Positions 1 to 5,534 of a stretch of DNA of 5,902 nt are shown here, piece by piece. The translations under genes and the position numbers were made by a program. The stretch's first letter is position 1. Each line of letters begins with the position of its first letter. A model generated the notes under the pieces. It had not been told where the DNA came from. It did no database searches and saw only the letters and a list, made by a program, of their open reading frames with translations. Origin of the DNA: Planctomycetaceae bacterium (GTDB taxonomy: Bacteria; Planctomycetota; Planctomycetia; Pirellulales; Pirellulaceae); assembly GCA_007133715.1 (NCBI GenBank), contig SLMF01000069.1, positions 1-5,902 on the forward strand. The letters are read 5' to 3'.

Positions 1-1
1 C

Positions 2-433
2 AAGGCGTGCGGGGTGAAGCTGGGCATCGAGCCGCTGCATCCGATGTATGCCGATACGCGTTCGGCGATCAACACCCTGGCGCAGGCCAACGACATGTGC
101 CAGCAACTGGACGATCCTCAGATCGGCGTGGTCGTGGACGTGTATCATCTGTGGTGGGATCCGAATCTGGAAGCGGAGATCCGGCGTTGCGGGCAGATGG
201 ACCGGCTGTTTGCCTTTCACGTCTGCGACTGGCGAACGCCGACCGAAGACTTTTTGAACGACCGCGGGCTGATGGGCGAGGGGTGCATCGACGTGCCCCA
301 GATCCGCAGCTGGGTGGAAGCAACCGGCTTTGACGGGTTCATCGAAGTCGAGATTTTCTCCGACCGCTACTGGGCGATGGACCAGCAGCAGTTTTTAGAC
401 CAGATCAAGCAGGCTTACTTGAAACACACCTGA
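2..433 (+). CDS. Sugar phosphate isomerase/epimerase, TIM-barrel (C-terminal part, 5' truncated)
   Basis: The reading frame is open from the left edge, so the start lies outside the window; 143 residues and a TGA stop are visible. The protein belongs to the xylose-isomerase-like TIM-barrel superfamily (AP-endonuclease 2 fold), whose members isomerise or epimerise sugars with a divalent metal. Candidate metal ligands follow the family order Glu-Asp-His-Glu: E10 in LGIEPLHP, D46 and H49 in VVVDVYHLWWDP (the D-x-x-H spacing of tagatose 3-epimerase-type enzymes), H73 in AFHVCDW and E117 (or E115) in FIEVEIF. A GLMGEG loop at 89-94 follows. The 12-nt gap to the following oxidoreductase gene implies an operon. 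From memory of related clusters, close relatives sit beside a Gfo/Idh/MocA oxidoreductase and a dihydrodipicolinate-synthase-like (DUF993) protein, so the latter may lie just upstream. The fold is secure; the substrate is unknown. Confidence 0.9.
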   Translation, partial: KACGVKLGIEPLHPMYADTRSAINTLAQANDMCQQLDDPQIGVVVDVYHLWWDPNLEAEIRRCGQMDRLFAFHVCDWRTPTEDFLNDRGLMGEGCIDVPQIRSWVEATGFDGFIEVEIFSDRYWAMDQQQFLDQIKQAYLKHT

Positions 434-435
434 TT

Positions 436-439
436 GGAG
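436..439 (+). promoter_or_regulatory. Ribosome binding site GGAG that decides the oxidoreductase start
   Basis: GGAG lies 6 nt before the ATG at 446. This favours that ATG over an in-frame ATT at 434, which would add four residues and has no binding site ahead of it. Confidence 0.7.
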
Positions 440-445
440 AAGCAC

Positions 446-1594
446 ATGAAGACGCACCGTATCGGCATCATCATGAACGGCGTGACCGGGCGGATGGGAA
501 CGAACCAGCATCTGGAGCGATCGATTCTGGCGATTCGCGAGCAGGGGGGGCTGCCCCTCAATGCGGACGAAACGATCATGCCGGACCCGGTGCTTGTCGG
601 TCGCAACGAAGCCAAACTCCGGGCCCTTTCCCAGCGATATGGCGTCGAGAAATACACCACCGACCTGGACAGTGTGTTGTCCGACAGCGATTATTCCGTG
701 TACTTCGACGCGCTGACCACCCAATTGCGGTTTGACAATGTGCGGAAGGCCTTGGCGGCCGGCAAGCACATTTATGCCGAGAAACCGGTTGCGGAGAGTG
801 TGGACCAGGCGCTGACCTTATACCGCGAGGCGGAGGCGGCAGGTCTGAAGCACGGGGTGGTGCAGGACAAGCTGTGGCTGCCGGGCTTATTGAAACTGAA
901 GTACCTGATCGATACGGGCTTTTTCGGCGAGATCATCTCGGTACGCGGCGAGTTCGGCTATTGGGTCTTCGACGGCTTTGAGCAGGTCTGCCAGCGACCC
1001 AGCTGGAATTATCGCCAGGCGGACGGCGGCAGCATCTTGATCGACATGTTCTGCCATTGGCGTTACGTGATCGACCGGCTGTTCGGCCCGATCAAGTCGC
1101 TGGTGACGCTGGCCGACACGCACGTCAAGCGGCGAGTGGACGAGCAGGGCAATCCCTACGACTGTACGGCCGACGATTCGGCCTACGCGATCTTCGAGTT
1201 GGAGAACGGTTTGCCGGTCCAGATGAATTCGTCCTGGTGTGTCCGTGTGCGGCGTGACGACCTGCTGTGCCTGCAGGTGGACGGTTTGAAGGGAAGCGCC
1301 GTGGTGGGGCTCCGCGAGGTCGTGGTGCAGCCCGACGCGACCACGCCCAAGCCGGTCTGGAATCCGGACATCCCGTCGCGGATCGATTACTACGCCGACT
1401 GGCCCCAGGTGCCCAACAATCGTTTGTATGACAACGCCTTCAAGACGCAATGGGAGTTGTTCCTGCGACATTTGGTGACGGACGAGCCTTACAGCTGGAA
1501 TCTGTTGGAAGGGGCCAAAGGCGTCCAACTGGGCGAGTTGGGCCTGCAGTCTTGGCGTGAACGTCGCTGGGTGGACGTGCCGCCGTTGGCCTGA
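446..1594 (+). CDS. Gfo/Idh/MocA family NAD(P)-dependent oxidoreductase
   Basis: A 382-residue protein, normal length for the family, which oxidises or reduces sugars, polyols and related substrates with NAD(P). The N-terminal Rossmann fold opens with a glycine-rich turn, IIMNGVTGRMG (residues 8-18); the GRMG ending resembles dihydrodipicolinate reductase. The family hallmark EKP is at 112-114 (KHIYAEKPVAES), with K113 the expected catalytic/nicotinamide-contacting lysine. The C-terminal substrate domain carries GGSILIDMFCHWRYVIDRLFG at about 194-214, the equivalent of the family's GG-x-D-x-x-x-H segment, with D200 and H204 as likely active-site residues. No signal peptide or membrane segment is seen, so it should be cytoplasmic. 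The ATG at 446 is chosen for its GGAG site. The tight pairing with the upstream isomerase/epimerase points to a shared catabolic pathway, as with the unrelated-in-detail IolG/IolE pair; the actual substrate cannot be inferred. Confidence 0.93.
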   Translation: MKTHRIGIIMNGVTGRMGTNQHLERSILAIREQGGLPLNADETIMPDPVLVGRNEAKLRALSQRYGVEKYTTDLDSVLSDSDYSVYFDALTTQLRFDNVRKALAAGKHIYAEKPVAESVDQALTLYREAEAAGLKHGVVQDKLWLPGLLKLKYLIDTGFFGEIISVRGEFGYWVFDGFEQVCQRPSWNYRQADGGSILIDMFCHWRYVIDRLFGPIKSLVTLADTHVKRRVDEQGNPYDCTADDSAYAIFELENGLPVQMNSSWCVRVRRDDLLCLQVDGLKGSAVVGLREVVVQPDATTPKPVWNPDIPSRIDYYADWPQVPNNRLYDNAFKTQWELFLRHLVTDEPYSWNLLEGAKGVQLGELGLQSWRERRWVDVPPLA

Positions 1595-1654
1595 GCCGAA
1601 GGGTGTCCGTCGCAAGCGATTATCTGGCACGGGTGATCGCACCGGGAGGGTGAG
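1595..1654 (+). other. Short spacer between the oxidoreductase and SUMF1-like genes
   Basis: These 60 bp hold no convincing terminator or promoter. A small hairpin, GGTG-ATCG-CACC (1632-1643), abuts the ribosome binding site GGGAGGG (1644-1650), which sits 4 nt before the ATG at 1655. Readthrough from the upstream pair is possible. Whether the SUMF1-like gene is part of the same operon cannot be decided. Confidence 0.4.
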
Positions 1655-2833
1655 ATGCACCGGGTTGGGGAGTCCTGTTTCCGAGACAAGGGCATCCTGG
1701 TGGAACGCACCGAGGAGCACGATCTGCCAGGCGGTTGGAGAAGCGACCGGAGGCGGCGGAGGGGGTGCCGATGGGGTTGGCTGGGCAGCGGGCTTCTGAT
1801 CATGGGGCTGGCGGGATGGGGAGCCTGGTTGCGTGCGGCCGAGGAGTTGTCCCCGTCCCTGGCTGCGGCTCCCTGCGATGCCCCCCGGGGGCAGGCTTAT
1901 CCGAGGGCTTGGGCCGACGAATTGGGGAAACCGCGGGAGTATGTCAACCGCATCGGTCTCGAGTTGCGGTTGATCCCGCCCGGCGAGTTTCGGATGGGTT
2001 CGCCGGAGTCGGAAGCGGGGCGTTTGGGAAACGAAGGCCCCCGTCATCAGGTCCGTCTGACGCGGCCCTTTTATCTGGGGCGATATCCGGTGACGGTGGG
2101 GCAATTCCGCGCGTTTGTCCAGGCCACGGGATACCGCACCGATGCGGAACGAGGACTCGGGTACGCGGGGGCCTTCGGGATCGATTTGGAAACGGGAAAA
2201 TATCGCAGCTGTGAATCGTTTTCATGGCGGAATACGGGCTTTCCCCAAGCCGAGGATCATCCGGTGGTCAATGTCAGCTGGAACGACGCCGTGGCCTTTT
2301 GCCGGTGGTTGAGCCAGCGGGAGGGTCGCGAGTACCGGCTGGTGAGCGAAGCCGAATGGGAGTATGCCTGCCGCGCCGGGACCACGACGCGTTTCTTTCA
2401 TGGCGACGATGCGGAGGGTTTGGCCACGGTCGGGAATGTGGCGGACGCCGCGCTGCAGGAGGTCTTTCCTGGCTGGCCCGGGGCGATTGCCGCTTGCGAC
2501 GGGCAGGCGTTCACGGCACCGGTGGGAAGCTACCAGGCCAACGCCTTCGGGCTGTTCGACATGCACGGGAACGTCCGCGAATGGTGTCAGGACGTTTACG
2601 GGGCGAACACCTACCAACGCGGGCCAGTGGAGGATCCGAGCGGGCCTGCTGGCGGATCGAATCGCGTGATTCGGGGCGGGGGTTGGAGCAGCCGGCCGGC
2701 GCACGCCCGGGCGGCTTACCGCGACGGCATCGCGCCGGGCAGCCGCTACGATTTCCTGGGCTTCCGCATCGCACGCTCCCTGGCCGATCCCCCGCCCGAA
2801 ACTCAGACCGACCCTGCCCCCAGTACCAGATAA
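1655..2833 (+). CDS. Exported SUMF1/FGE-like protein lacking the catalytic cysteines
   Basis: A 392-residue protein. A basic stretch RRRRR (32-36) precedes a hydrophobic segment at about 41-58, so it is either a signal peptide with a long n-region or an N-terminal membrane anchor; the rest should lie outside the cytoplasm. Residues 95-375 form the FGE-sulfatase (SUMF1/EgtB/PvdO-type) domain: LRLIPPGEFRMGSP (105-118), FYLGRYPVTVGQFRAF (139-154), HPVVNVSWNDAVAFCRWLS (202-220), YRLVSEAEWEYACRAG (227-242), GLFDMHGNVREWCQD (299-313), RVIRGGGWSS (337-346) and FLGFRIAR (367-374). In genuine formylglycine-generating enzymes the RGGS segment is followed by two copper-binding cysteines (human C336 and C341). 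Aligned here they are S346 and A351, so formylglycine synthesis is unlikely. Many planctomycete paralogues of this fold have other or unknown roles. The ATG at 1655 has a strong GGGAGGG site 4 nt upstream. The 3' end overlaps the convergent hemolysin III gene by 31 bp. Confidence 0.88.
   Translation: MHRVGESCFRDKGILVERTEEHDLPGGWRSDRRRRRGCRWGWLGSGLLIMGLAGWGAWLRAAEELSPSLAAAPCDAPRGQAYPRAWADELGKPREYVNRIGLELRLIPPGEFRMGSPESEAGRLGNEGPRHQVRLTRPFYLGRYPVTVGQFRAFVQATGYRTDAERGLGYAGAFGIDLETGKYRSCESFSWRNTGFPQAEDHPVVNVSWNDAVAFCRWLSQREGREYRLVSEAEWEYACRAGTTTRFFHGDDAEGLATVGNVADAALQEVFPGWPGAIAACDGQAFTAPVGSYQANAFGLFDMHGNVREWCQDVYGANTYQRGPVEDPSGPAGGSNRVIRGGGWSSRPAHARAAYRDGIAPGSRYDFLGFRIARSLADPPPETQTDPAPSTR
2803..2833. 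other. Tail-to-tail overlap of two convergent genes
   Basis: The last 31 bp of the plus-strand SUMF1-like gene (stop TAA 2831-2833) are also the last 31 bp of the minus-strand hemolysin III gene (stop at 2803-2805). No bidirectional terminator fits between them, so the two transcripts should share antisense 3' ends. The SUMF1-like tail here (PPETQTDPAPSTR) is outside the conserved domain and is probably free to vary. The hemolysin III tail (end of the last helix) is more constrained. Confidence 0.8.
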
Positions 2834-3489
2834 TTCAACAAAATCAGGTAATGGCAGGCGGCGGCAGCGATGACCATCAGGTGCCACAGCGCGTGGAAAT
2901 AGCGGTATCGCTCGTCCTTTTTCAGAAGAAACGTGCCCGCAGTGTAGAGCAATCCACCCAGCAGCATCCCCAGTGCGGCATCCAGCGGCACGCGACTCGC
3001 AATTGCCAGCGCGGGCAGCCAGCCCAGCAGCAGGTAGCTGTAGGTGGTGGTGGTGCCGATCCGATGTTGCAGGACGACTTTGACGAACAACCCCAGCAAG
3101 GCCGCCGACCAGATGGCCACCAGCACGAAATCCCGCGTCGGCGGCGGTGAGTAGACCCAAATAAACGGGGTATAACTCCCGGCGATCAGCGAATAGATCA
3201 AGCCTTGATCCCAGATTCGCCAGAGGTGTTTGGTACGCGGTTCCTGTACGGCATGGGAAATCGTCGAGACCACAAACACGGCAACCAGCGTGGCACCGTA
3301 GACCAGACAGCTGGCGGCCAGGCCTCGCGGCACGGCGTCCAGTAGTGCTACCAGTGCCAGTACACCGACCAGACTGAACGCGGCGCCCAGCCCATGCGTG
3401 ACGGTATTGGCCCATTCTTCGGTTCGAGCCCGATTGATCGAGTTGGTCGACGTGGCAGCCAGTTCTGCCTCCCACTGTATTTCGCTCAT
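2803..3489 (-). CDS. Hemolysin III / PAQR-family membrane protein (TrhA/YqfA-like)
   Basis: A 228-residue integral membrane protein with about seven hydrophobic helices (roughly 33-51, 57-78, 97-115, 119-140, 150-166, 171-189, 200-225), the usual size and topology of bacterial hemolysin III proteins. The soluble N-terminus ends in EEWANTVTHGLGA (24-36), a family signature. The putative zinc site shared with adiponectin receptors is intact: S75 and H79 in STISH, D94 in RIWDQGLIYSLIAGSYTPF, and H199 and H203 in YFHALWH; H213 is also conserved-looking. The usual tyrosine before H79 and histidine after D94 (family S-x-x-YH and DH) are S and Q here. Despite the name, haemolysis is not established for most members; roles in membrane-lipid or fluidity homeostasis have been proposed. 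The ATG at 3489 has AGGTGG/GGAAAG purine-rich sequence just upstream. It is a monocistronic gene, divergent from the protease gene. Confidence 0.92.
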   Translation of the reverse strand: MSEIQWEAELAATSTNSINRARTEEWANTVTHGLGAAFSLVGVLALVALLDAVPRGLAASCLVYGATLVAVFVVSTISHAVQEPRTKHLWRIWDQGLIYSLIAGSYTPFIWVYSPPPTRDFVLVAIWSAALLGLFVKVVLQHRIGTTTTYSYLLLGWLPALAIASRVPLDAALGMLLGGLLYTAGTFLLKKDERYRYFHALWHLMVIAAAACHYLILLNYLVLGAGSV

Positions 3490-3558
3490 CTTTCCACCTC
3501 ATGCACCAGGATGCCCGTAAACTAACCATTTTTGATGGATCGGGCAATGTCAGCCGCT

Positions 3559-3586
3559 GTGACTTTCTTGACGCGTGCGTTACAAT
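3559..3586 (+). promoter_or_regulatory. Possible sigma70-type promoter for the protease-SGNH pair
   Basis: TACAAT (3581-3586, five of six matches to TATAAT) follows GTGACT (3559-3564, four of six to TTGACA) at 16 bp. Transcription would start near 3593, about 35 nt before the GTG at 3630, which agrees with that start and not with the ATG at 3501. A better -35 word, TTGACG at 3568-3573, lies only 7 bp from the -10 and cannot serve it in the usual way. No good promoter was found for the opposite-strand gene. This is prediction by eye only. Confidence 0.35.
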
Positions 3587-3629
3587 CAGGGACCCCCCTG
3601 CTGTTCATTTTCTAAAAGGGAAGTGCCCT

Positions 3630-4403
3630 GTGTTTCTCGCTGAACCTCAACCGACCCCCTACGACCTGCGTTTCCGTTGGCTGGGGATCCCGATTCGTGT
3701 GGCACCCTGGTTCTGGCTGGTTGTTGCCCTGCTGGGTTGGAATCTGACGCCGACGGGCGAGCCGGACGGCAGGTATCTGCTGTTATGGATGGGTGCGGCC
3801 TTTGTTTCGATTCTGGTGCATGAGCTGGGTCATGCTTTGGCGATGCGGTTTTACGGGATATCCAGTTACGTCGTGTTGTATCAATTCGGCGGGTTGGCGG
3901 TGCCCGAGCGATACGCGTCTTATGGGGGTTCGGCGAGGGGAGGGGAGGATCCGTTTCGGGAGTTGGTGATCACGGCCGCCGGTCCGGCCGCCCAGTTAGC
4001 ACTGGCTCTGGCGATCGCGGCGGCCGTCTACGTGTCGCCGTACGGTTTGCCTTCGGTTCCTTATCTGGAATACGTGCTGCCGTTGAGCCAAGGTCAGCCG
4101 TTTGCATCGCCCTTCGTGACGCTGGGTCTGTTTTATCTCCTGCTGGCCAGTGTCTTTTGGGCCCTGCTGAATCTGTTGCCCGTATATCCGTTGGACGGGG
4201 GCCAGATTGTGCGGAATTTTCTGGTCCTGGTTCAGGGCTCCGCGGGCATTCGGAATTCGTTGATCGTCTCGATGGTGGCCGGTGGGGCCGTGGCCTGGTA
4301 CGCATTTTCACGCCAGCAGATGTTTTTGGGAGTGATGATGGCCCTGTTGGCCATCTCCAGCTTCCGCACCTTGCAGGCCTATTCGGGGCGGCGCGGTTGG
4401 TAG
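3630..4403 (+). CDS. M50 site-2-type intramembrane zinc metalloprotease
   Basis: A 257-residue polytopic membrane protein of the minimal S2P type, without PDZ or CBS domains. The zinc-protease motif HELGH is at 64-68 in a hydrophobic helix (WMGAAFVSILVHELGHAL), with H64 and H68 as ligands and E65 catalytic. The third ligand D189 lies in the second signature, NLLPVYPLDGG (181-191). The conserved QFGGLAVPE (85-93) and TAAGPAAQ (115-122) segments are present. About six hydrophobic segments fit the S2P core. Family members cut single-pass membrane proteins such as anti-sigma factors; the substrate here is unknown. The frame is open back to an ATG at 3501, but the family-like sequence begins at about 3657 and a GTG at 3630 has an AAAAGGGA site upstream (3614-3621), so 3630 is preferred. 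The SGNH gene follows after 17 nt. Confidence 0.9.
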   Translation: MFLAEPQPTPYDLRFRWLGIPIRVAPWFWLVVALLGWNLTPTGEPDGRYLLLWMGAAFVSILVHELGHALAMRFYGISSYVVLYQFGGLAVPERYASYGGSARGGEDPFRELVITAAGPAAQLALALAIAAAVYVSPYGLPSVPYLEYVLPLSQGQPFASPFVTLGLFYLLLASVFWALLNLLPVYPLDGGQIVRNFLVLVQGSAGIRNSLIVSMVAGGAVAWYAFSRQQMFLGVMMALLAISSFRTLQAYSGRRGW

Positions 4404-4420
4404 GCGGCAGGCGAGCGGCT

Positions 4421-5206
4421 GTGGCGGAACCGGCGCATCGCGTCGTGATCCTGGGGGCCAGCAACGTCGTGTTGGATCTGGCCACCGTGGTGAGCGCCGC
4501 CCGGCAACAGTTGGGCGGCCCGCTGGACCTCTTGGCCGCAATTGGTCACGGGCGCGGTTACGCACGCCCTTGCTGGGTCCTGGGACGCACGCTGCCGTCC
4601 CTCGTGGACTGCGGGCTGTGGCAAGCCCTGGAAGACCGCCCGCACTTGCCCACCTACGCGCTGCTGACCGACATCGGCAACGACCTGCTGTACGGGGCAG
4701 GGGCGCCCCACATCGCCGACTGTGTCGCGACCTGCCTGCAACGCCTGGCCGGGCGCTGCCAGAGGATGGTGGTGACCGAACTGCCGCTGGCCAGCTTGGC
4801 TCGGCTGACGCCGTTGCGCTTCCGTGTAATGCGAACCTTGCTGTTTCCGATGTCCCGTTTGACTTGGGAATCCGTGGGGCAGCAGGCGTTCGCTTTGAAT
4901 CGTCGCGTGGTGGAATTAGCGGGCGAATTCGGTGCGGTGCTGCAGAAGCCGCAGGCCGACTGGTACGGTTGGGATCCGATTCATGTACGGCGAGCAGTAC
5001 GGCCGCGGGTTTGGCAGAAATACGTATCCGCTTGGGACGACGCGCAGGTTGCGGCCGCTGCCGAACCGGCTCCGCGGGGCTCGTGGCGGGAGTGGTGGTA
5101 CCTGTCGACTCGTCGGCCGCAACGGCGGCGGATTAGGGGAGCGGAACGTTGGCATCCGCAGCCTGCGGGCCGCTTGCGAGACGGGACTTGGATCTCGTTG
5201 TATTGA
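4421..5206 (+). CDS. SGNH/GDSL-like hydrolase family protein
   Basis: A 261-residue protein with the layout of SGNH hydrolases (esterases, lipases, acetyl-esterases). It begins almost at once with VVILGASNVV (8-17), where S14 would be the nucleophile in a GAS variant of the GDS block. AAIGHGRGY (39-47) supplies a block II glycine, TDIGNDLLYG (83-92) gives the G-x-N-D-like block III, and WDPIHVRR (184-191) supplies the D185-x-x-H188 of block V. No signal peptide or membrane segment is visible, so the protein is probably cytoplasmic, unlike many secreted esterases of this fold. The frame is open back to 4157 inside the protease gene, but homologous-looking sequence starts near 4436. GTG 4421 is the first sensible start outside the upstream gene, although its Shine-Dalgarno (AGGCGAG) is weak; TTG 4397 is the alternative. 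Co-transcription with the protease is likely. Substrate unknown. Confidence 0.72.
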   Translation: MAEPAHRVVILGASNVVLDLATVVSAARQQLGGPLDLLAAIGHGRGYARPCWVLGRTLPSLVDCGLWQALEDRPHLPTYALLTDIGNDLLYGAGAPHIADCVATCLQRLAGRCQRMVVTELPLASLARLTPLRFRVMRTLLFPMSRLTWESVGQQAFALNRRVVELAGEFGAVLQKPQADWYGWDPIHVRRAVRPRVWQKYVSAWDDAQVAAAAEPAPRGSWREWWYLSTRRPQRRRIRGAERWHPQPAGRLRDGTWISLY

Positions 5207-5268
5207 CACCCTGTGTCTGCGGGCGGGGCACGGTTCGCGGTGAAAACGCGGCGTGGCGGTCACCACGG

Positions 5269-5289
5269 CAAAATTTTAGAAAAATTTTG
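5269..5289. repeat. Perfect AT-rich inverted repeat, 9-bp arms, 3-nt loop
   Basis: CAAAATTTT (5269-5277), loop AGA (5278-5280) and AAAATTTTG (5281-5289) are exact reverse complements. Each arm contains the self-complementary AAAATTTT, so the arms also read as direct repeats one helical turn apart (11 bp). No T-run follows the right arm, so it does not look like an intrinsic terminator. A protein-binding site or a bend/melting element is more likely. Confidence 0.75.
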
Positions 5290-5320
5290 TGGAAAACTTG
5301 TCGAAAACATGTTGCATAAA
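5269..5320. promoter_or_regulatory. Helically phased A-tract (putatively curved) AT-rich island
   Basis: A-tracts begin at 5270, 5280, 5293 and 5304, with a final AAA at 5318, so the spacing is about 10-14 bp, close to the DNA helical repeat. Such phasing is known to give intrinsic curvature. The island is sharply AT-rich within a GC-rich window. It also carries a direct repeat GAAAACnnGT at 5292-5301 and 5303-5312. It lies about 220-270 bp upstream of the Lys-rich protein gene, where an upstream activating element or nucleoid-protein site would be reasonable. The function is inferred. Confidence 0.45.
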
Positions 5321-5340
5321 TCGGCGCGTTGCGTACAACT

Positions 5341-5383
5341 AACGCTAGCAACGTGGGAGTTGGATGTCACAGGCGTTTTTTTT
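5341..5383 (+). terminator. Possible weak intrinsic terminator with T8 tract
   Basis: AACGC (5341-5345) can pair with GCGTT (5373-5377) directly at the start of an eight-T run (5376-5383). The 27-nt loop contains a second small stem, CAAC (5349-5352) with GTTG (5359-5362). The stem is short and the loop long, so termination efficiency would be doubtful. If real, it would end readthrough from the SGNH gene or act in the leader of the downstream gene. Confidence 0.22.
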
Positions 5384-5461
5384 GGGCGTGTCATTCGGAA
5401 TGGCAGGTCGCGAAAAACACCTCGCCGTTGGTCGAGAGCCCTGTGGCATTGACGCAGTGGG

Positions 5462-5474
5462 CGAGTCGGACTCG
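5462..5474. repeat. 13-bp perfect palindrome CGAGTC-G-GACTCG
   Basis: Two exact 6-bp half sites flank a single central G, 67 bp before the start of the Lys-rich gene. The symmetry suits a dimeric regulator or a small RNA hairpin in the leader. The single-nucleotide centre makes an RNA hairpin poor, since the innermost pairs would have to open. It could also be chance. Confidence 0.35.
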
Positions 5475-5529
5475 TTCGGTTCAGGCACTGGGAGGCCTCG
5501 CGACGGAACTCGCCGGACCCTTGTTTAAC

Positions 5530-5534
5530 GGAGG
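5530..5534 (+). promoter_or_regulatory. Ribosome binding site GGAGG that decides the GTG start of the Lys-rich gene
   Basis: GGAGG lies 7 nt before the GTG at 5542. It is a near-perfect Shine-Dalgarno sequence, and it is why the frame is read as a gene with a GTG start even though no ATG is present. Confidence 0.75.

Noticed and set aside
887..2104. 405-codon open frame on the minus strand
   Set aside because: It lies opposite two well-supported plus-strand genes with clear family motifs. Its translation is Pro/Arg/His-rich without recognisable domains, as expected for an antisense shadow in GC-rich DNA.
2224..3150. 308-codon open frame on the plus strand
   Set aside because: It is frame-shifted relative to the SUMF1-like gene and continues opposite hemolysin III; it has no coherent protein signature.
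2222..3547. 441-codon open frame on the minus strand
   Set aside because: It overlaps both the SUMF1-like gene and the hemolysin III gene in another frame. It has low-complexity Arg/Gly/Ala composition and no family motifs, so it is a shadow.
3501..3629. N-terminal extension of the protease from an upstream ATG at 3501
   Set aside because: The extra 43 residues look unlike the S2P family, have no good ribosome binding site, and would span the likely promoter. GTG 3630 fits better.
4157..4420. Upstream extension of the SGNH-like protein into the protease gene
   Set aside because: The frame is open, but it overlaps conserved protease coding sequence including the PLDGG motif. The SGNH block I begins only after 4436, so the extension is an accidental open frame.
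5213..5452. 79-codon plus-strand frame in the gene-free region
   Set aside because: It has no ribosome binding site or recognisable motif, and it runs through the AT-rich island and the T8 tract, so it is unlikely to be coding.
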